From: Sphingomonas sp. S1-29
GTDB taxonomy: Bacteria; Pseudomonadota; Alphaproteobacteria; Sphingomonadales; Sphingomonadaceae
Direction: 5' to 3'
DNA length: 64,000 bases
Assembly: GCF_026167545.1 (NCBI RefSeq)
Contig: NZ_CP110678.1
Location: forward strand, 1,237,501 to 1,301,500
How positions within the stretch are numbered: position 1 is the first letter of the stretch; each line of letters begins with the position of its first letter. The position numbers and the translations under genes were made by a program. Of this stretch, positions 15,212 to 24,980 are shown one piece after another. Under the pieces are notes generated by a model. That model saw only the letters and a list, made by a program, of their open reading frames with translations. It searched no databases and was not told the origin of the DNA.

Positions 15212-17761
15212 ATGAGCGTCTCGGCGATTAGGATTTGCATGCAGCTGGCCGTGTCCGGGTTAGCGCTGAATGCCGCATGGCTGCACGGTGCGCAGGCGCA
15301 GACGATGGCGGCGCAGCCCGTAGCGAATGCTCCTGTCGATGCAGCGCAGACCGCCGAAAAAGAAGACGCGGTGGAATCCGACATCATCGTGACCGGTGCG
15401 GCGCGTGCGCAGCGCCGCTTCGACGTGTCCTATGCCGTCAATTCGCTGTCCCAGGACGAAATCCAACGGATCGCGCCGAAAAACTTCGCCGAGCTGCTCG
15501 GCACGGTGCCGGGCATCCAGGTCGAGGCGACCGGCGGCGAGGTGCAGAACATCACGCGCGTTCGCGGCATCCCCACCGATCGCGGCTACCTCATCTTCCA
15601 GCAGGACGGCCTTCCGCTGTACCATGAAATCGACGGTGTCTTCTTCAATTCGGGCGAAGGCATGCATCGCTTCGATCTGATGACCGAACGCGTCGAAGTC
15701 GTTCGTGGCGGTCCGGCGCCTATCTACGCCAGCAGCGCGGCCGCGATCGCCAACAACATCACCGTCACCGGCTCCGACGTCCCCCGCGGCAAGGCACAGG
15801 TTACGCTCGGCGATACCGGGCTGTACCGGCTCGACCTGATGCAATCGGGGCCGATCGGCGAGAATACCCATTTCGCGATCGGCGGGTTCCTGCGCCAGCA
15901 CGACGGCTATCGCGATTCGGGCTTTCCCAGCGACAAGGGCGGCCAGATCCGCGCCAATCTGAAGCACGACCTTGCCAATGGCTCGATCAAGATATCGGCC
16001 ATGTATGTGAACGACCATAATATCTTCTATCTGCCGATTCCCGTCGCCGATCCGCGCGACCCTTCGGTTTCGCTCGATCGCTTCCTCGATTATCATCGCG
16101 GGACGTTGAACTCGCCCGCGCTGCGCGACGTGAACATCAAATATCGCGATGGCGCCGGCGTGCTGCAGTCGCAGAGCCGCGATCTCGCCGATGGTCGGCA
16201 TATGCGCTTCTTCAATGCCGGGCTGGATTGGGACGGCGATTTCGGCGGCTGGCTCGTCGCCGCCAAGCTGGGTGTCACCAAGGGCAAGAGCAGCTTCGAC
16301 GCCTTTTATTCGACCACCAATCCGGTCGACGCCAACGCCTTTGCCGCACGCTATACCAGCGCCGCGGGTACGGCCTTCGGCACCGCGGCCAATCCCGTCG
16401 CCCGGCTAGGCTATGCGATCGCGGGAACGAATGGCGCGACGGCCTATGACCCCTATGCCGATTCGGGCCTGATCCTTTCAGGCCAGTATCGCGCGGTCGA
16501 GGCCGACTTCTATTCGAGCCAGGCGGACGTCAGCGTCACCAGAAAGTTCGAAACCGGGTTCGGCACGCATGATGTGCGCGTTGGTGCCTATGGCTCGGCC
16601 TATGGCAACACCAGCTTCATCGCCTATCAGGACATGCTCATCGAATTGCGTGGCCAGCCGCGCACGATCGACCTGGTGGCCTATTCGGCCACCGGCACGG
16701 TGCTCGGATCGGTCACGCAAAATGGCGTGCTGCGCTACACCACCACGCTCAACCAGGGTGAAGCCGACGGCAAGGTACTGGCGCTGTACGCCAACGACAG
16801 CTGGGATGTCTTCGACGGCCTGCGCCTCGACGCAGGGATTCGCCAGGAATGGTATGATTATCAGGGGTTTGCGCTGCTGTCGGGCAATGCCAATCTGGGC
16901 GACCCGACGACGCTGGCCGATGATGCCACGCGCGCCTTTACCGGCGCGAGCGTCGCATCCGAGCTAACGCCCAGCGCGACCAACTGGACGGTCGGTGTCA
17001 ATTACGACTTCGGCGCCAATTTCGGCACCTATGGTCGCATTTCGAACCTGGAAGTGCCGCCGCAGCTCGGCGTGGTGTCGAGCATCAATCCGGCGATCCT
17101 CAAGACCCGGGCGCGCCAATATGAAGTCGGCTTGAAGGCAAGCTTCGACATGGCTTCGCTCTATGTCACGGGCTTCTACACCAAGTTCGATCCGTTCAAC
17201 GCCTCGTTCGTCGCCTTCAACCCCGAAACGGGCCGCAACGATCAGGTCGTTCCGTTCATCGGCGAAGCCGTGGCGAAGGGTATCGAGATCGACGGTCGGC
17301 TGAAACCGGCGCGCTGGTTCGAGCTGGCGGGCGCGGTGACGGTGGCCGATCCGCAATATCGCAACCTGGCGAACAATTCGGGCGCCGACCCCAGCGCGGT
17401 CAACGGCAACCAGATCATCCGCGAGCCGAAATTCTTCGGCAACATCCGCCCCACTTTCCGTGTCCCCGTCGGCACCGGGACGCTCGATATCGCGGGTCGG
17501 TTCGATTGGCAGGGACGACGCTATGTCGATCTGTTCAACCTTACCGCGCTGCCCGCGTTCCAAACGCTGGGCGCCAGCGCGTCGCTGACCGTCGATCAAT
17601 GGCGCTTCCAGGTGGTCGGGGACAATTTGACCAACGCGCGCGGGCTGACCGAGGGCAATCCGCGTACCGATCAGCTGGGTGGCCAAGGCGCAAGCGACGC
17701 CATCTACGGTCGCCCCTTGTTCGGTCGCAACTTCCGCCTCGTCGTCAGCCGGGAATGGTAG
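15212..17761 (+). CDS. TonB-dependent outer-membrane receptor
   Basis: About 849 aa. A signal peptide ending GAQAQ is followed by a TonB box-like ESDIIVTGAA, a plug domain (ELLGTVPGIQVEATGG, VRGIPTDRGYLIFQQDGLPLY, VEVVRGGPAPIY), then a 22-strand-type barrel ending FGRNFRLVVSREW with the usual C-terminal aromatic residue. The ATG at 15212 is chosen because AGGGGAA lies 8 nt upstream. It overlaps the next gene by 7 nt. Its neighbours (YdcF-type protein, GH92, GH43 remnants) suggest uptake of an oligosaccharide, perhaps mannose- or arabinose-containing, but the ligand is inferred only from context. Confidence 0.9.
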   Translation: MSVSAIRICMQLAVSGLALNAAWLHGAQAQTMAAQPVANAPVDAAQTAEKEDAVESDIIVTGAARAQRRFDVSYAVNSLSQDEIQRIAPKNFAELLGTVPGIQVEATGGEVQNITRVRGIPTDRGYLIFQQDGLPLYHEIDGVFFNSGEGMHRFDLMTERVEVVRGGPAPIYASSAAAIANNITVTGSDVPRGKAQVTLGDTGLYRLDLMQSGPIGENTHFAIGGFLRQHDGYRDSGFPSDKGGQIRANLKHDLANGSIKISAMYVNDHNIFYLPIPVADPRDPSVSLDRFLDYHRGTLNSPALRDVNIKYRDGAGVLQSQSRDLADGRHMRFFNAGLDWDGDFGGWLVAAKLGVTKGKSSFDAFYSTTNPVDANAFAARYTSAAGTAFGTAANPVARLGYAIAGTNGATAYDPYADSGLILSGQYRAVEADFYSSQADVSVTRKFETGFGTHDVRVGAYGSAYGNTSFIAYQDMLIELRGQPRTIDLVAYSATGTVLGSVTQNGVLRYTTTLNQGEADGKVLALYANDSWDVFDGLRLDAGIRQEWYDYQGFALLSGNANLGDPTTLADDATRAFTGASVASELTPSATNWTVGVNYDFGANFGTYGRISNLEVPPQLGVVSSINPAILKTRARQYEVGLKASFDMASLYVTGFYTKFDPFNASFVAFNPETGRNDQVVPFIGEAVAKGIEIDGRLKPARWFELAGAVTVADPQYRNLANNSGADPSAVNGNQIIREPKFFGNIRPTFRVPVGTGTLDIAGRFDWQGRRYVDLFNLTALPAFQTLGASASLTVDQWRFQVVGDNLTNARGLTEGNPRTDQLGGQGASDAIYGRPLFGRNFRLVVSREW

Positions 17762-19011
17762 TGCGCCGCGCGATCATCGCCGCCAGCCTTGGCATCGCAG
17801 TCCTCGCCCCGACTTCGGTCGGGGCGCAGGATTTGCCGGGGTATAGCGCGCCCTTCGGCGACACGCTCCCAACCCGCATCTTCCCGCTGTTCGCGATGAT
17901 GCGGCAGTCGCCCGATTGGGCCGTCGCGCTACACCAGGACCGAGACCTGCAAAAGCTCGCTGCCGAGCGCGCGGCGCGGGTGGTGGCGTCGGGCTGTGTG
18001 CCATCGCCCAAATGCCTTGCCGATGCCTGGACGTGGACCGATGCCGACATCGCCACCGTCGAAGCACGACTGCGCGCACTGGCGCGTAACGCTGCGCTAT
18101 CGCGCGCGCTGGTCACGAACCAGATGCGCGCATCGGGACGCTTCGGGCGGCACGCGGCGTTGCGCGATGCCGATCTGCTTGCAACCGCGTGGCGCGATGC
18201 CGCCGCCGCGATCAATCGAGTGATCGCGGTCTATGCCCAGGGCGTGACACCGCGCTATCCGGCGATCGATGCGACGATCTTCGACGTTGCGGCGCCAGAG
18301 TTTGCCGCATTGTTGGACGTTCATGGCGTCGCAACCGCCGCATTGGGCGGCAGCCACGATCTGTTTTTCGATCCGGCGCTTCGCTATGCCACCGGGCTGT
18401 TGCAGCTGAACGAACGCACCAATGCGGGCGAATATCGTCCGTTGCTCGACGGCCCGAACGCCGCCGCGACGCAAGCAGTCGCGCGGACCGATTGGCAGAA
18501 AAGCCCTTATTCGGCATTGCTCGTGTTCGGACATGGCGCAGAAGATGCGCAGTCGCGGACGGGTCCATTGACGCATGTCCGCCTTCGTATCGCAGCCGAC
18601 CGGTTCGCGCGCGGCGTTGCGCCGTTCGTCATCGTGTCGGGGGGCAACGTGCATCCCAACCGTACCCCGTTCAACGAAGCCGCCGAGATGAAGCGGCTGC
18701 TCGTCACGCAGCACGGCGTGCCCGCCGATCGCATTTTGATAGAGCCGCATGCCCGCCATACCACGACCAATTTGCGGAACGTCGCGCGGCTGATGCTCGC
18801 CGCCGGCTTGCCCGCCGATCGCGAGGCGCTGATCGTCTCCGATCACCGCACCATCCAATATATCACCGGGCCGCAACTGGCGCAGCGCAATCTCGACGAG
18901 ATGGGCGTACAGCCGGGGCGTATCGCGCCGGGGCCGGATCGCTTCACCGCACGCTTCACCCCCTCCCCGCTCGCCTTACATGTCGAGGCGATGGACCCGC
19001 TCGATCCATGA
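17755..19011 (+). CDS. YdcF-family (DUF218) exported protein
   Basis: About 418 aa starting at ATG 17755 (or GTG 17761), overlapping the receptor gene's stop. A signal peptide (AIIAASLGIAVLAPTSVGAQ) precedes a helical N-terminal half and a C-terminal DUF218 domain: YSALLVFGHGAED, PFVIVSGGNVHPNRTPFNEAAEMKRLLV, RILIEPHARHTTTNLRNVARLM and ALIVSDHRTIQYI. DUF218 proteins have a Rossmann-like fold and are linked to envelope or glycan processes, with unclear activity. The stop overlaps the GH92 start (ATGA), so it belongs to the same operon. Confidence 0.8.
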   Translation: MVVRRAIIAASLGIAVLAPTSVGAQDLPGYSAPFGDTLPTRIFPLFAMMRQSPDWAVALHQDRDLQKLAAERAARVVASGCVPSPKCLADAWTWTDADIATVEARLRALARNAALSRALVTNQMRASGRFGRHAALRDADLLATAWRDAAAAINRVIAVYAQGVTPRYPAIDATIFDVAAPEFAALLDVHGVATAALGGSHDLFFDPALRYATGLLQLNERTNAGEYRPLLDGPNAAATQAVARTDWQKSPYSALLVFGHGAEDAQSRTGPLTHVRLRIAADRFARGVAPFVIVSGGNVHPNRTPFNEAAEMKRLLVTQHGVPADRILIEPHARHTTTNLRNVARLMLAAGLPADREALIVSDHRTIQYITGPQLAQRNLDEMGVQPGRIAPGPDRFTARFTPSPLALHVEAMDPLDP

Positions 19012-20159
19012 CCCGCCTCGGCATGTGGCTGCTGGCGTTCGCGGCCGCGCTGCTGCTCGCGCTCTCCGGCGCCGATGCGCAGGCACCGGGGCGTATCGTC
19101 GATCCGTTCGTCGGAACGCTTGCCGATTTCGGTCAACTCAGCCCCGCTGCGGTCGCGCCGCACGGCATGGTCCAGCTCGGCCCCGACACGCGCCCCGCCA
19201 ATTTCGCCGGCTATGATTTCGCCGCGACGCATCTGGTGGGGTTTTCGCACACCCGTGCCGTCGGGGTGGGCTGCAGCGGAGCCGGCGGAGACGCCGTTCG
19301 GACCGAGCATGCCGGGATCGTGCTCCTGGACTTCCGCCGCAAGGGAATCGTCGATTTCGATGCGTATGCCGCGCTGGCGGGCATGATCGCCGAAAGCGCG
19401 ACGCTGGCACGCGCGACGCCCGACGAACAGATCGAAGCCGCCTATGACGATTGGGCGATCGCCGAGCTTGCCGGCGATTTGGGCGAGACGGCGATCGCCG
19501 AGCGGTTCCGCGCCAAGGCATTGGCGTACCGCCCGATGTGGCTGGCGACGTTTCGCGATCTGGGTGCCGATGCCGATATCGTGAAGGCGCGCGGGCTGTA
19601 TCAGGGAACGCTGGCGCAGTATCGCTGGGCACCGGTATTCGACCTGCCATGGCTGGCCGAGGCGCTGGGGCCGCGCATGCGACCCGAGCTCGACCGGTTC
19701 TTCGCCGAAAACCTGTTCAACATGACCAATCAACCCGACATCCACGTGCCCTATCTTTTCGCCTGGCTGGGCGACCCCGCCGCGACCGCGCGGCTGGTCT
19801 CGCGCTATGTCAACGAGCCGGTGCCGCACCGCTACGTCAACAGCGGGGTTCGCCCCGAACCCTGGATCGGACGCAGCTTTCGGCTGGCTCCCCAGGGCTT
19901 CGCCGATGGCATGGACGATGACCAGGGCACGATGTCGGCCTGGTATATTTGGGCGACCATCGGGTTATACCCCTTGATACCAGGTCAGCCCCAATATGTC
20001 GTCACCCCGCCGATGGCCTCGGCCAAGTTACGCCATCAGCCACGAAGCTCAGCTGCAGGCAAGCGGACGGCTATCACGCTCGGCGGCAAAGATGCAATGC
20101 GACTCAACGGGCGGCTGCTTCAGGGACGGTTTGTGTCGCATCAAACTATTGCGCCGTAG
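19008..20159 (+). pseudogene. GH92 alpha-mannosidase with large internal deletion
   Basis: Signal peptide then IVDPFVGTLADFGQLSPAAVAPHGMVQLGPDTRP and ATHLVGFSHTRAVGVGCSGAGGD, the N-terminal blocks of GH92 exo-alpha-mannosidases. Sequence then jumps near 19340 to C-terminal blocks: NLFNMTNQPDIHVPYLFAWLG, GFADGMDDDQGTMSAWYIWATIGLYPL, and GKDAMRLNGRLL. The product would be 383 aa against about 700-760 for the family, so the middle (about half) is missing in frame. The MDDDQG segment that holds acidic catalytic residues survives. It is translationally coupled to the ydcF-type gene. I call it a decayed gene, though the frame is intact and a shortened protein is possible. Confidence 0.75.
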
Positions 20160-20550
20160 ACCCGCAACGTGAGCGCGAAATTGCGCGAGGGCGAACCGCT
20201 GCCGCTTCGCGGCGACGTTCGGCATGCGCGCCCGCCGGGACCGACGGCGATGATGCCGCCACCGTGGCGCTGGACTCTATCCAGAAGCGCGATGAGCCAG
20301 CTAGCAGCGCGCAAGCTGCTCACTTCACCGCTCAACTCGGGTCGGGAAAAAAGGGCTCGATCCTCTCCGATCTATTGTCGCCCGTTCCATCCCGGCGGCC
20401 GAAATCTAGCGTTCAATTCGACCGGTTGAACAAGACGAGTAGGATGAAACGACAAGCGCGTTTATGGTTGAGGAGGGTGGGTTGTTGGGGTAGAAATTTC
20501 GATGTCACTGATTGACCCGATCGTCGCGTACAGGGCCAGCCTTATTCCCT

Positions 20551-20615
20551 GGGAGCCGGTCCGGCTCCCCCCGCCCGCCCCTTATTGCCAGCCGGTGCAT
20601 TTGCCCTGACAGAAG
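20551..20615. mobile_element. Solitary IS6-type end (degenerate) with adjacent hairpin
   Basis: Reads, towards the right, CCGGTGCATTTGCCCTGACAG, closely matching the end of the IS6-family remnant at 57287-57313 (CCGGTGCATTTGGTCTGACAG). A hairpin GGGAGCC-GGTCC-GGCTCCC (20551-20569) lies just inside. No transposase sequence is attached. The stretch 20160-20677 otherwise holds no gene I can support. Confidence 0.55.
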
Positions 20616-20677
20616 CATCACACGCCATGTCCGCGGCCGCCCAATACCGCAACCGAACGACGCCAAATCGACCGAAG

Positions 20678-22177
20678 TTAGTAGCGGATGCGCAATTCAG
20701 CGCGAGAATTTGGCTCTAGCAGGATCGACCACGTTGCGATGCCGTCGATGCGTTCGAGCGCGGGGTCGTCGCTCTCGATCTTTTGCCCCGCATCGCCGAT
20801 CGGCACTTCGAGCCTTGCCGGCAGGCGCGAGGCGTTGGTCGCGGTGATCAGCGTCTCGTTCTGGCTGAGCTGGGTCTGGCCGACCAGTATCTGCGTGCTG
20901 GTGCCAGCCGACAGGCGGAAGGTCTCGCCCTCGGCGCGATCGTCGAGCGCGCCAAGCCCGAGCAGCAGCCGCTCGTCGCCGCGCCGGGCATAGGTGGCGG
21001 TGCTACCCGAGGGCAAAGCGAGCCCGAGCCCGGACTCGGCACGATTGCGCAGTACCAGCACCGCGACGGTCGGCGACAGTGGCATCGTCTGGCGCGGATA
21101 GAGCTGGCGGCGATAGCGGCGCTCGAACGGCACCGCGCTGCGCGCCAGCAGCGCGACCTGCTTCTGGCCGCGCGCGGCGACGGTCACGCGTTCGGGGACG
21201 CGGTACAGCTTCAGGTCGCCGAGATCCTCGGGCGGCGGCGGGGGAGGTGGCGGCGGCCCGAACGCGGGTGCGGCCATTACGCGGCTCCCGGTGACGATGA
21301 TTTCCTCGGCCGGCTCGAACTCGCGCTTGCGCAGATTCGAGGTCGTCGTGCCGAGCGGGTAGCAGGTGAGCGACAGCGCCCCCACCGCGGCGCGCAAGGA
21401 CGGCGTGTAGATCCGGTTGAGCCGGCCCGCGACCGCGGCGACCTCGGCATTGGGGAATATCTCGGCATTGCCGTTCGCCAGCGTTAGCCAGGCGAACAGG
21501 TCGAGCGAGCGCTGGTCGGCGGCGAGCGTGGCGACATAGCTTGCGCGCCAGTCGAAGTCCGAGGCGAGATAGCTCAGGCGCACGGTGACGGTGCGCGCGA
21601 CCGGGCTGACGGTGGCGATGCTCAGCACCGGCTTGCTCGACAGCCCGGCGGGCACGCCGCCGTACGACAGCCCCTCGGGCAGTCCCGAGCAGCGCAGCGT
21701 TTCGATACCTGTCGCGGTTCGCAGCACCACGCCGGGGGTCGGCCCCGCGACGATCGTCGCGTCCTCGCTGGTCTTGCGTCCGGTGGCGCGGTTGGTGCGC
21801 GTGAGCGTCACCTGCCGGCCGAGGCTGCCGTCGACGAGTGACGCGGGCGAGAGCAAGCGCGCGTCGCGGTTCTTTTCGACCACCCCGCCGGGCAGGCCGT
21901 CGACCACCGCGCTGACGGGGACGATCCCTTCGGCGACGCCTTCGAAGCGCAGCACCGCCGCCCCGCGCGGCAGCGCGACGCGGCGGGTCTCGGTGACCAA
22001 TGCGAAGCCGCCGAGGAAGCGCAGGTTGATCGCGCCGCTGCCGCCAGGCGCGCGGTACACCGTCAGCGCCACGCGCTGCGGCGCCGCCGAGGTGACCACC
22101 GGCTGCGCGGCGGCGGGGCTGGCCGCGGTCGCCGCCAGCAAGAGCAACGCCGCGCGGAACAGGGCGGCGGCGCGCAT
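20678..22177 (-). CDS. DUF4139 domain-containing exported protein (second of tandem pair)
   Basis: About 499 aa from the ATG at 22177, which overlaps the upstream paralogue's stop (TGATG). Signal peptide ALLLLAATAASPAAAQ, then a beta-rich region with GGFALVTETRRVALPRGAAVLRFEGVAEGIVPVSAVV and a DUF4139 core (VTVRLSYLASDFDWRASYVATLAADQRSLDLFAWLTLANG). A proline-rich run (GPPPPPPPPPEDLGD) lies about two-thirds along. It ends SRAELRIRY. DUF4139 proteins are mostly of unknown function; some relatives are called mucoidy inhibitor-like. It is probably periplasmic or surface-attached. Confidence 0.8.
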   Translation of the reverse strand: MRAAALFRAALLLLAATAASPAAAQPVVTSAAPQRVALTVYRAPGGSGAINLRFLGGFALVTETRRVALPRGAAVLRFEGVAEGIVPVSAVVDGLPGGVVEKNRDARLLSPASLVDGSLGRQVTLTRTNRATGRKTSEDATIVAGPTPGVVLRTATGIETLRCSGLPEGLSYGGVPAGLSSKPVLSIATVSPVARTVTVRLSYLASDFDWRASYVATLAADQRSLDLFAWLTLANGNAEIFPNAEVAAVAGRLNRIYTPSLRAAVGALSLTCYPLGTTTSNLRKREFEPAEEIIVTGSRVMAAPAFGPPPPPPPPPEDLGDLKLYRVPERVTVAARGQKQVALLARSAVPFERRYRRQLYPRQTMPLSPTVAVLVLRNRAESGLGLALPSGSTATYARRGDERLLLGLGALDDRAEGETFRLSAGTSTQILVGQTQLSQNETLITATNASRLPARLEVPIGDAGQKIESDDPALERIDGIATWSILLEPNSRAELRIRY

Positions 22178-23601
22178 CAGTAGCGGGTGTCGAAGGTGGC
22201 GGTGACCACGCTCTCCCCATTGGCGGGCACCGGCACCTGCCATACCGCGCTGGCGACGTTGCGGCGTTCGCTCTCGCGGCTTTGCGCGATGATCCGCGTG
22301 TCGCCCGAGCCGAGCCCCGATTGCACCAGTTCCACCGTCACGGCGCGGGCGCGCGCGTTGGTAAGGCGGTAGCGCACTTCGGTGCGCCAGCGATCGCTGC
22401 CCAGCCGCGTCCGCGACAAGGTGGTCGGCTGGACCTTCACGTCGAAGGCGTCGCCGGTGGGCAGCGCGATCGTCGATCCCTGCGGCGTGTGGCCGATCTG
22501 GTTTTCGCCGGTGAATTGCGGCTGGCCGCGCGCATCGCGGATATAGACGCGCACCACGCCCGCGGGGAGCGCATCGCCCAGCCCCGCATCGCCCGCATTG
22601 GCGAAGCGCAGGATGGTCTGCGCGCTGCGCGGTTCGTCGGCGGTGCCGAGCCAGCCATTTTCGAAGCGATAGCCCGAACTCGCGGTGACGCCCTTGGCAT
22701 CGAGAAAGCTGACCTGCTTGGTCTGCTTGTCGGCGATCGTCGTGCGTTCGGCGAGCGGATAGAGGTAGAAATCGCCGAGCTGTTCGCGGTCGGCGCTTTC
22801 GGTGCCGGGTTGCATCTGCACCTGGAACGAGCCGCGCTGCCGCGGGGTGTAGTTCTGCCCGCCATCGCTGCCGCCGACATCGCCCGCGACCAGCAATGTG
22901 CGCGCATTGTTGAAGGTCGTCCCGCTGGCGTTGCGCAGCGTCACCCAGCCCTGGACATCGATGGTGCCGCTCTTTTCGTCGAACAGCGCGACATAGTCGG
23001 CGCTCCAGCCGAGGCCGCGGCTGAGATAAGACAGCCGCGCAGGGCGGGTGCCGCTGCGGGTGCTGGCGAGCGTCACCGACAGCGTCGGTCGCGCGCGCAG
23101 CGAATCGGGTACGCGATCGAACACCGCGCGCACCGGCAGCCCGTCGTCGCGCAGCACCTCGATCCGCCCGCCGATGTCGAGCACCACCCCGCCATTGACC
23201 GCGAGCACCTTGGCGCGCTCGCGCGTCTCGCTGCCGGTCGCGGGATTGGTGCGCACCAGGGTGATCGTTTCGCCCACCGCCTTTTCCATCAGGCTCGACG
23301 GGCTGAGCAGGTCATAGTCGAAATTCTGTTCGACGATCGCGGCATCGGGCACCGCGAGCGACACCGTTTCGGGGCGGATCTGCGCGCTGACATCGGGGAA
23401 GCTCTGCCGCACCCGCCCGCTCGCCAGGTCGAGCGATCGCACGTCCTGCACCAGCGCGATGTCGTTGTTGTAGATCGTCACCGACACGTCGCCCTGCGCA
23501 CTGCCCGCGCCGGGCGAAGCCGCGGGGGGCGGCGGCGCCTGCTGCGCTATTGCCGCCACCGGTACGCTCAACGCCGCCGCCAAGGCCCAAGTCGCTTGCA
23601 T
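22177..23601 (-). CDS. DUF4139 domain-containing exported protein (first of tandem pair)
   Basis: 474 aa with signal peptide (ALSVPVAAIAQQ). The sequence VTIYNNDIALVQDVRSLDLASGRVRQSFPDVSAQIRPETVSL is the standard DUF4139-family N-terminus. RPARLSYLSRGLGWSADYVALFDEKSGTIDVQGWVTLRNASGTTF is the core domain. It ends GESVVTATFDTRY. The downstream gene is a shorter-conserved paralogue starting at this gene's stop, so the pair is one operon, and they may form a hetero-oligomer. Function unknown. Confidence 0.85.
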   Translation of the reverse strand: MQATWALAAALSVPVAAIAQQAPPPPAASPGAGSAQGDVSVTIYNNDIALVQDVRSLDLASGRVRQSFPDVSAQIRPETVSLAVPDAAIVEQNFDYDLLSPSSLMEKAVGETITLVRTNPATGSETRERAKVLAVNGGVVLDIGGRIEVLRDDGLPVRAVFDRVPDSLRARPTLSVTLASTRSGTRPARLSYLSRGLGWSADYVALFDEKSGTIDVQGWVTLRNASGTTFNNARTLLVAGDVGGSDGGQNYTPRQRGSFQVQMQPGTESADREQLGDFYLYPLAERTTIADKQTKQVSFLDAKGVTASSGYRFENGWLGTADEPRSAQTILRFANAGDAGLGDALPAGVVRVYIRDARGQPQFTGENQIGHTPQGSTIALPTGDAFDVKVQPTTLSRTRLGSDRWRTEVRYRLTNARARAVTVELVQSGLGSGDTRIIAQSRESERRNVASAVWQVPVPANGESVVTATFDTRY

Positions 23602-24157
23602 GCCGCATCCCCTATTGTTCCGCCGGCACCATGCGTAGCAACGCGGTGCAGCGCAATTGGCGTCGCTTACTTCCGCGGTGGAAAGTATTCAGATTGGCGA
23701 ATCTGGGCCGACTGTTGCTTACCCAACCCGCCAATCGCGGCGCTGGCGATCAGCTACCAATTGGCTAGGCTTCGCATCGAAAGTTTCGGGAGGGTCGCGC
23801 ATGATCGCCAGACGCTCTGGCCGATGGTCGTCACGACGAACTCATCGGCCAGCGTCGCCGGGGTCTTCGGCGCCGCCGTCGGCGCGGCGGCGGCGCAGCT
23901 GGTAGCGCTGAGCGCTAGCCGCCTGCAGCACAATCGCAAACCAGAACATGATGCTTCTCGCAATGCGGTTACCGTGGTGCGATCATAATTATCGCAACAC
24001 AGATTACCACCGCCTTGCGAGCCGCGAGGCGCTCCAAGCCACACCCCGATGTGCGTCGCACGACGCTGATCGGGTTGGCTCCAAGCTAGCTCCATGAACC
24101 GACGTCCACGCCGTCGCGTTCATTGCTTCGACAGGTTGTGCCAGCTACCGGTTCATC
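23602..24157. other. Gene-poor stretch upstream of the DUF4139 operon
   Basis: No gene I can support. A 54-codon frame at 23824-23988 on the plus strand contains an Ala-rich run but has no ribosome-binding site or recognisable domain. The DUF4139 promoter should lie near 23602-23750. Confidence 0.4.
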
Positions 24158-24739
24158 ATGCTGCACCGACGGACAAGACCCGCAATCTTGGCTTTTCTTT
24201 TGCTGCAATCTGCAGCGCTTAGTGCGGCCGGCGTCGACCCCGCACAGATACGAAATGTCGAAATCCCCCCATCACAGCCAGAACCGATTACTCCCGGGCC
24301 CGAACCGGCGGCTGCTGTGATGCCCGAGATCGAGCCATCCGAAAGGCTGCATCTGGATCTGCCTACGCTCGAAGAAGCACGCGCGCGCGACGCCGCTGAA
24401 GGGCGTCCGGCCGACCCGCCCGGGAGCGTTGCCGGACTCGATGTCAATGCGGCGGCGGGTGCGATAGCCGCAGCCGAGTCCGCCAGGCTGCGCACCGCCA
24501 ACACCGAACAGCTTGCCGCCGCTCGGCGCCAGCTCGACCGGATCGCAACTGACAAGCGAGCCGAGCGCGACCGACTAGCCAGATATCGTGAAGCGGTGGC
24601 GGCTCATGCAGCCGCGATGGCTGACTATAACGCACAGGTCGATGCGGCGCGCGTGGCGCGGCAGCTTTGGGAACGCGACGTTGTCGCTTGCGCAGCGGGT
24701 GACCGGACCCGTTGCGGGCCTCCTGCCACGCCCGACTGA
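24158..24739 (+). CDS. Hypothetical periplasmic coiled-coil protein
   Basis: 193 aa. A basic N-terminus and hydrophobic stretch (AILAFLLLQSAALSAAG) form a signal peptide. A proline/acid-rich linker (IPPSQPEPITPGPEPAAAVMPEIEP) follows, then a long Ala/Arg/Glu heptad-like helix (AGAIAAAESARLRTANTEQLAAARRQLDRIATDKRAERDRLARYREAV). Two Cys near the C-terminus (VACAAGDRTRCG) could form a disulfide. I do not recognise a family. Confidence 0.6.
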   Translation: MLHRRTRPAILAFLLLQSAALSAAGVDPAQIRNVEIPPSQPEPITPGPEPAAAVMPEIEPSERLHLDLPTLEEARARDAAEGRPADPPGSVAGLDVNAAAGAIAAAESARLRTANTEQLAAARRQLDRIATDKRAERDRLARYREAVAAHAAAMADYNAQVDAARVARQLWERDVVACAAGDRTRCGPPATPD

Positions 24740-24881
24740 TATTGCGCGATTTCTGACCCCGTGGGGCCGCCCTTGATCCAAACGCCAACGGTATGAGCCG
24801 CAGGCTAAAACTGCCCTTTAAGCCGGAATGTGTTGGCGACCCGGCTGGCTTTTGCGGACGAGGCATCACACTCCTTGCCGG

Positions 24882-24919
24882 CCCCCTTACCAGTCAGTTC
24901 ATTTGATCGGACAGAGCCC
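24882..24919. mobile_element. Solitary IS6-type end
   Basis: CCCCCTTACCAGTCAGTTCATTTGATCGGACAGAGCC, split here as TTACCAGTCAGTTCATTTGA plus TCGGACAGAGCC, resembles the IS6-family end at 57281-57313 (…TGCATTTGGTCTGACAGAGCC) and points the same way. No transposase is attached. Confidence 0.5.
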
Positions 24920-24980
24920 TCTCTTCTGTTGGCTTGGCGCCAGCATCGCATCGGGTGCCGCCCCCGTCCGATCAAACACG

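Noticed and set aside
23824..23988. 54-codon frame upstream of the DUF4139 operon
   Set aside because: No ribosome-binding site, no domain, Ala/Ser-rich low complexity.
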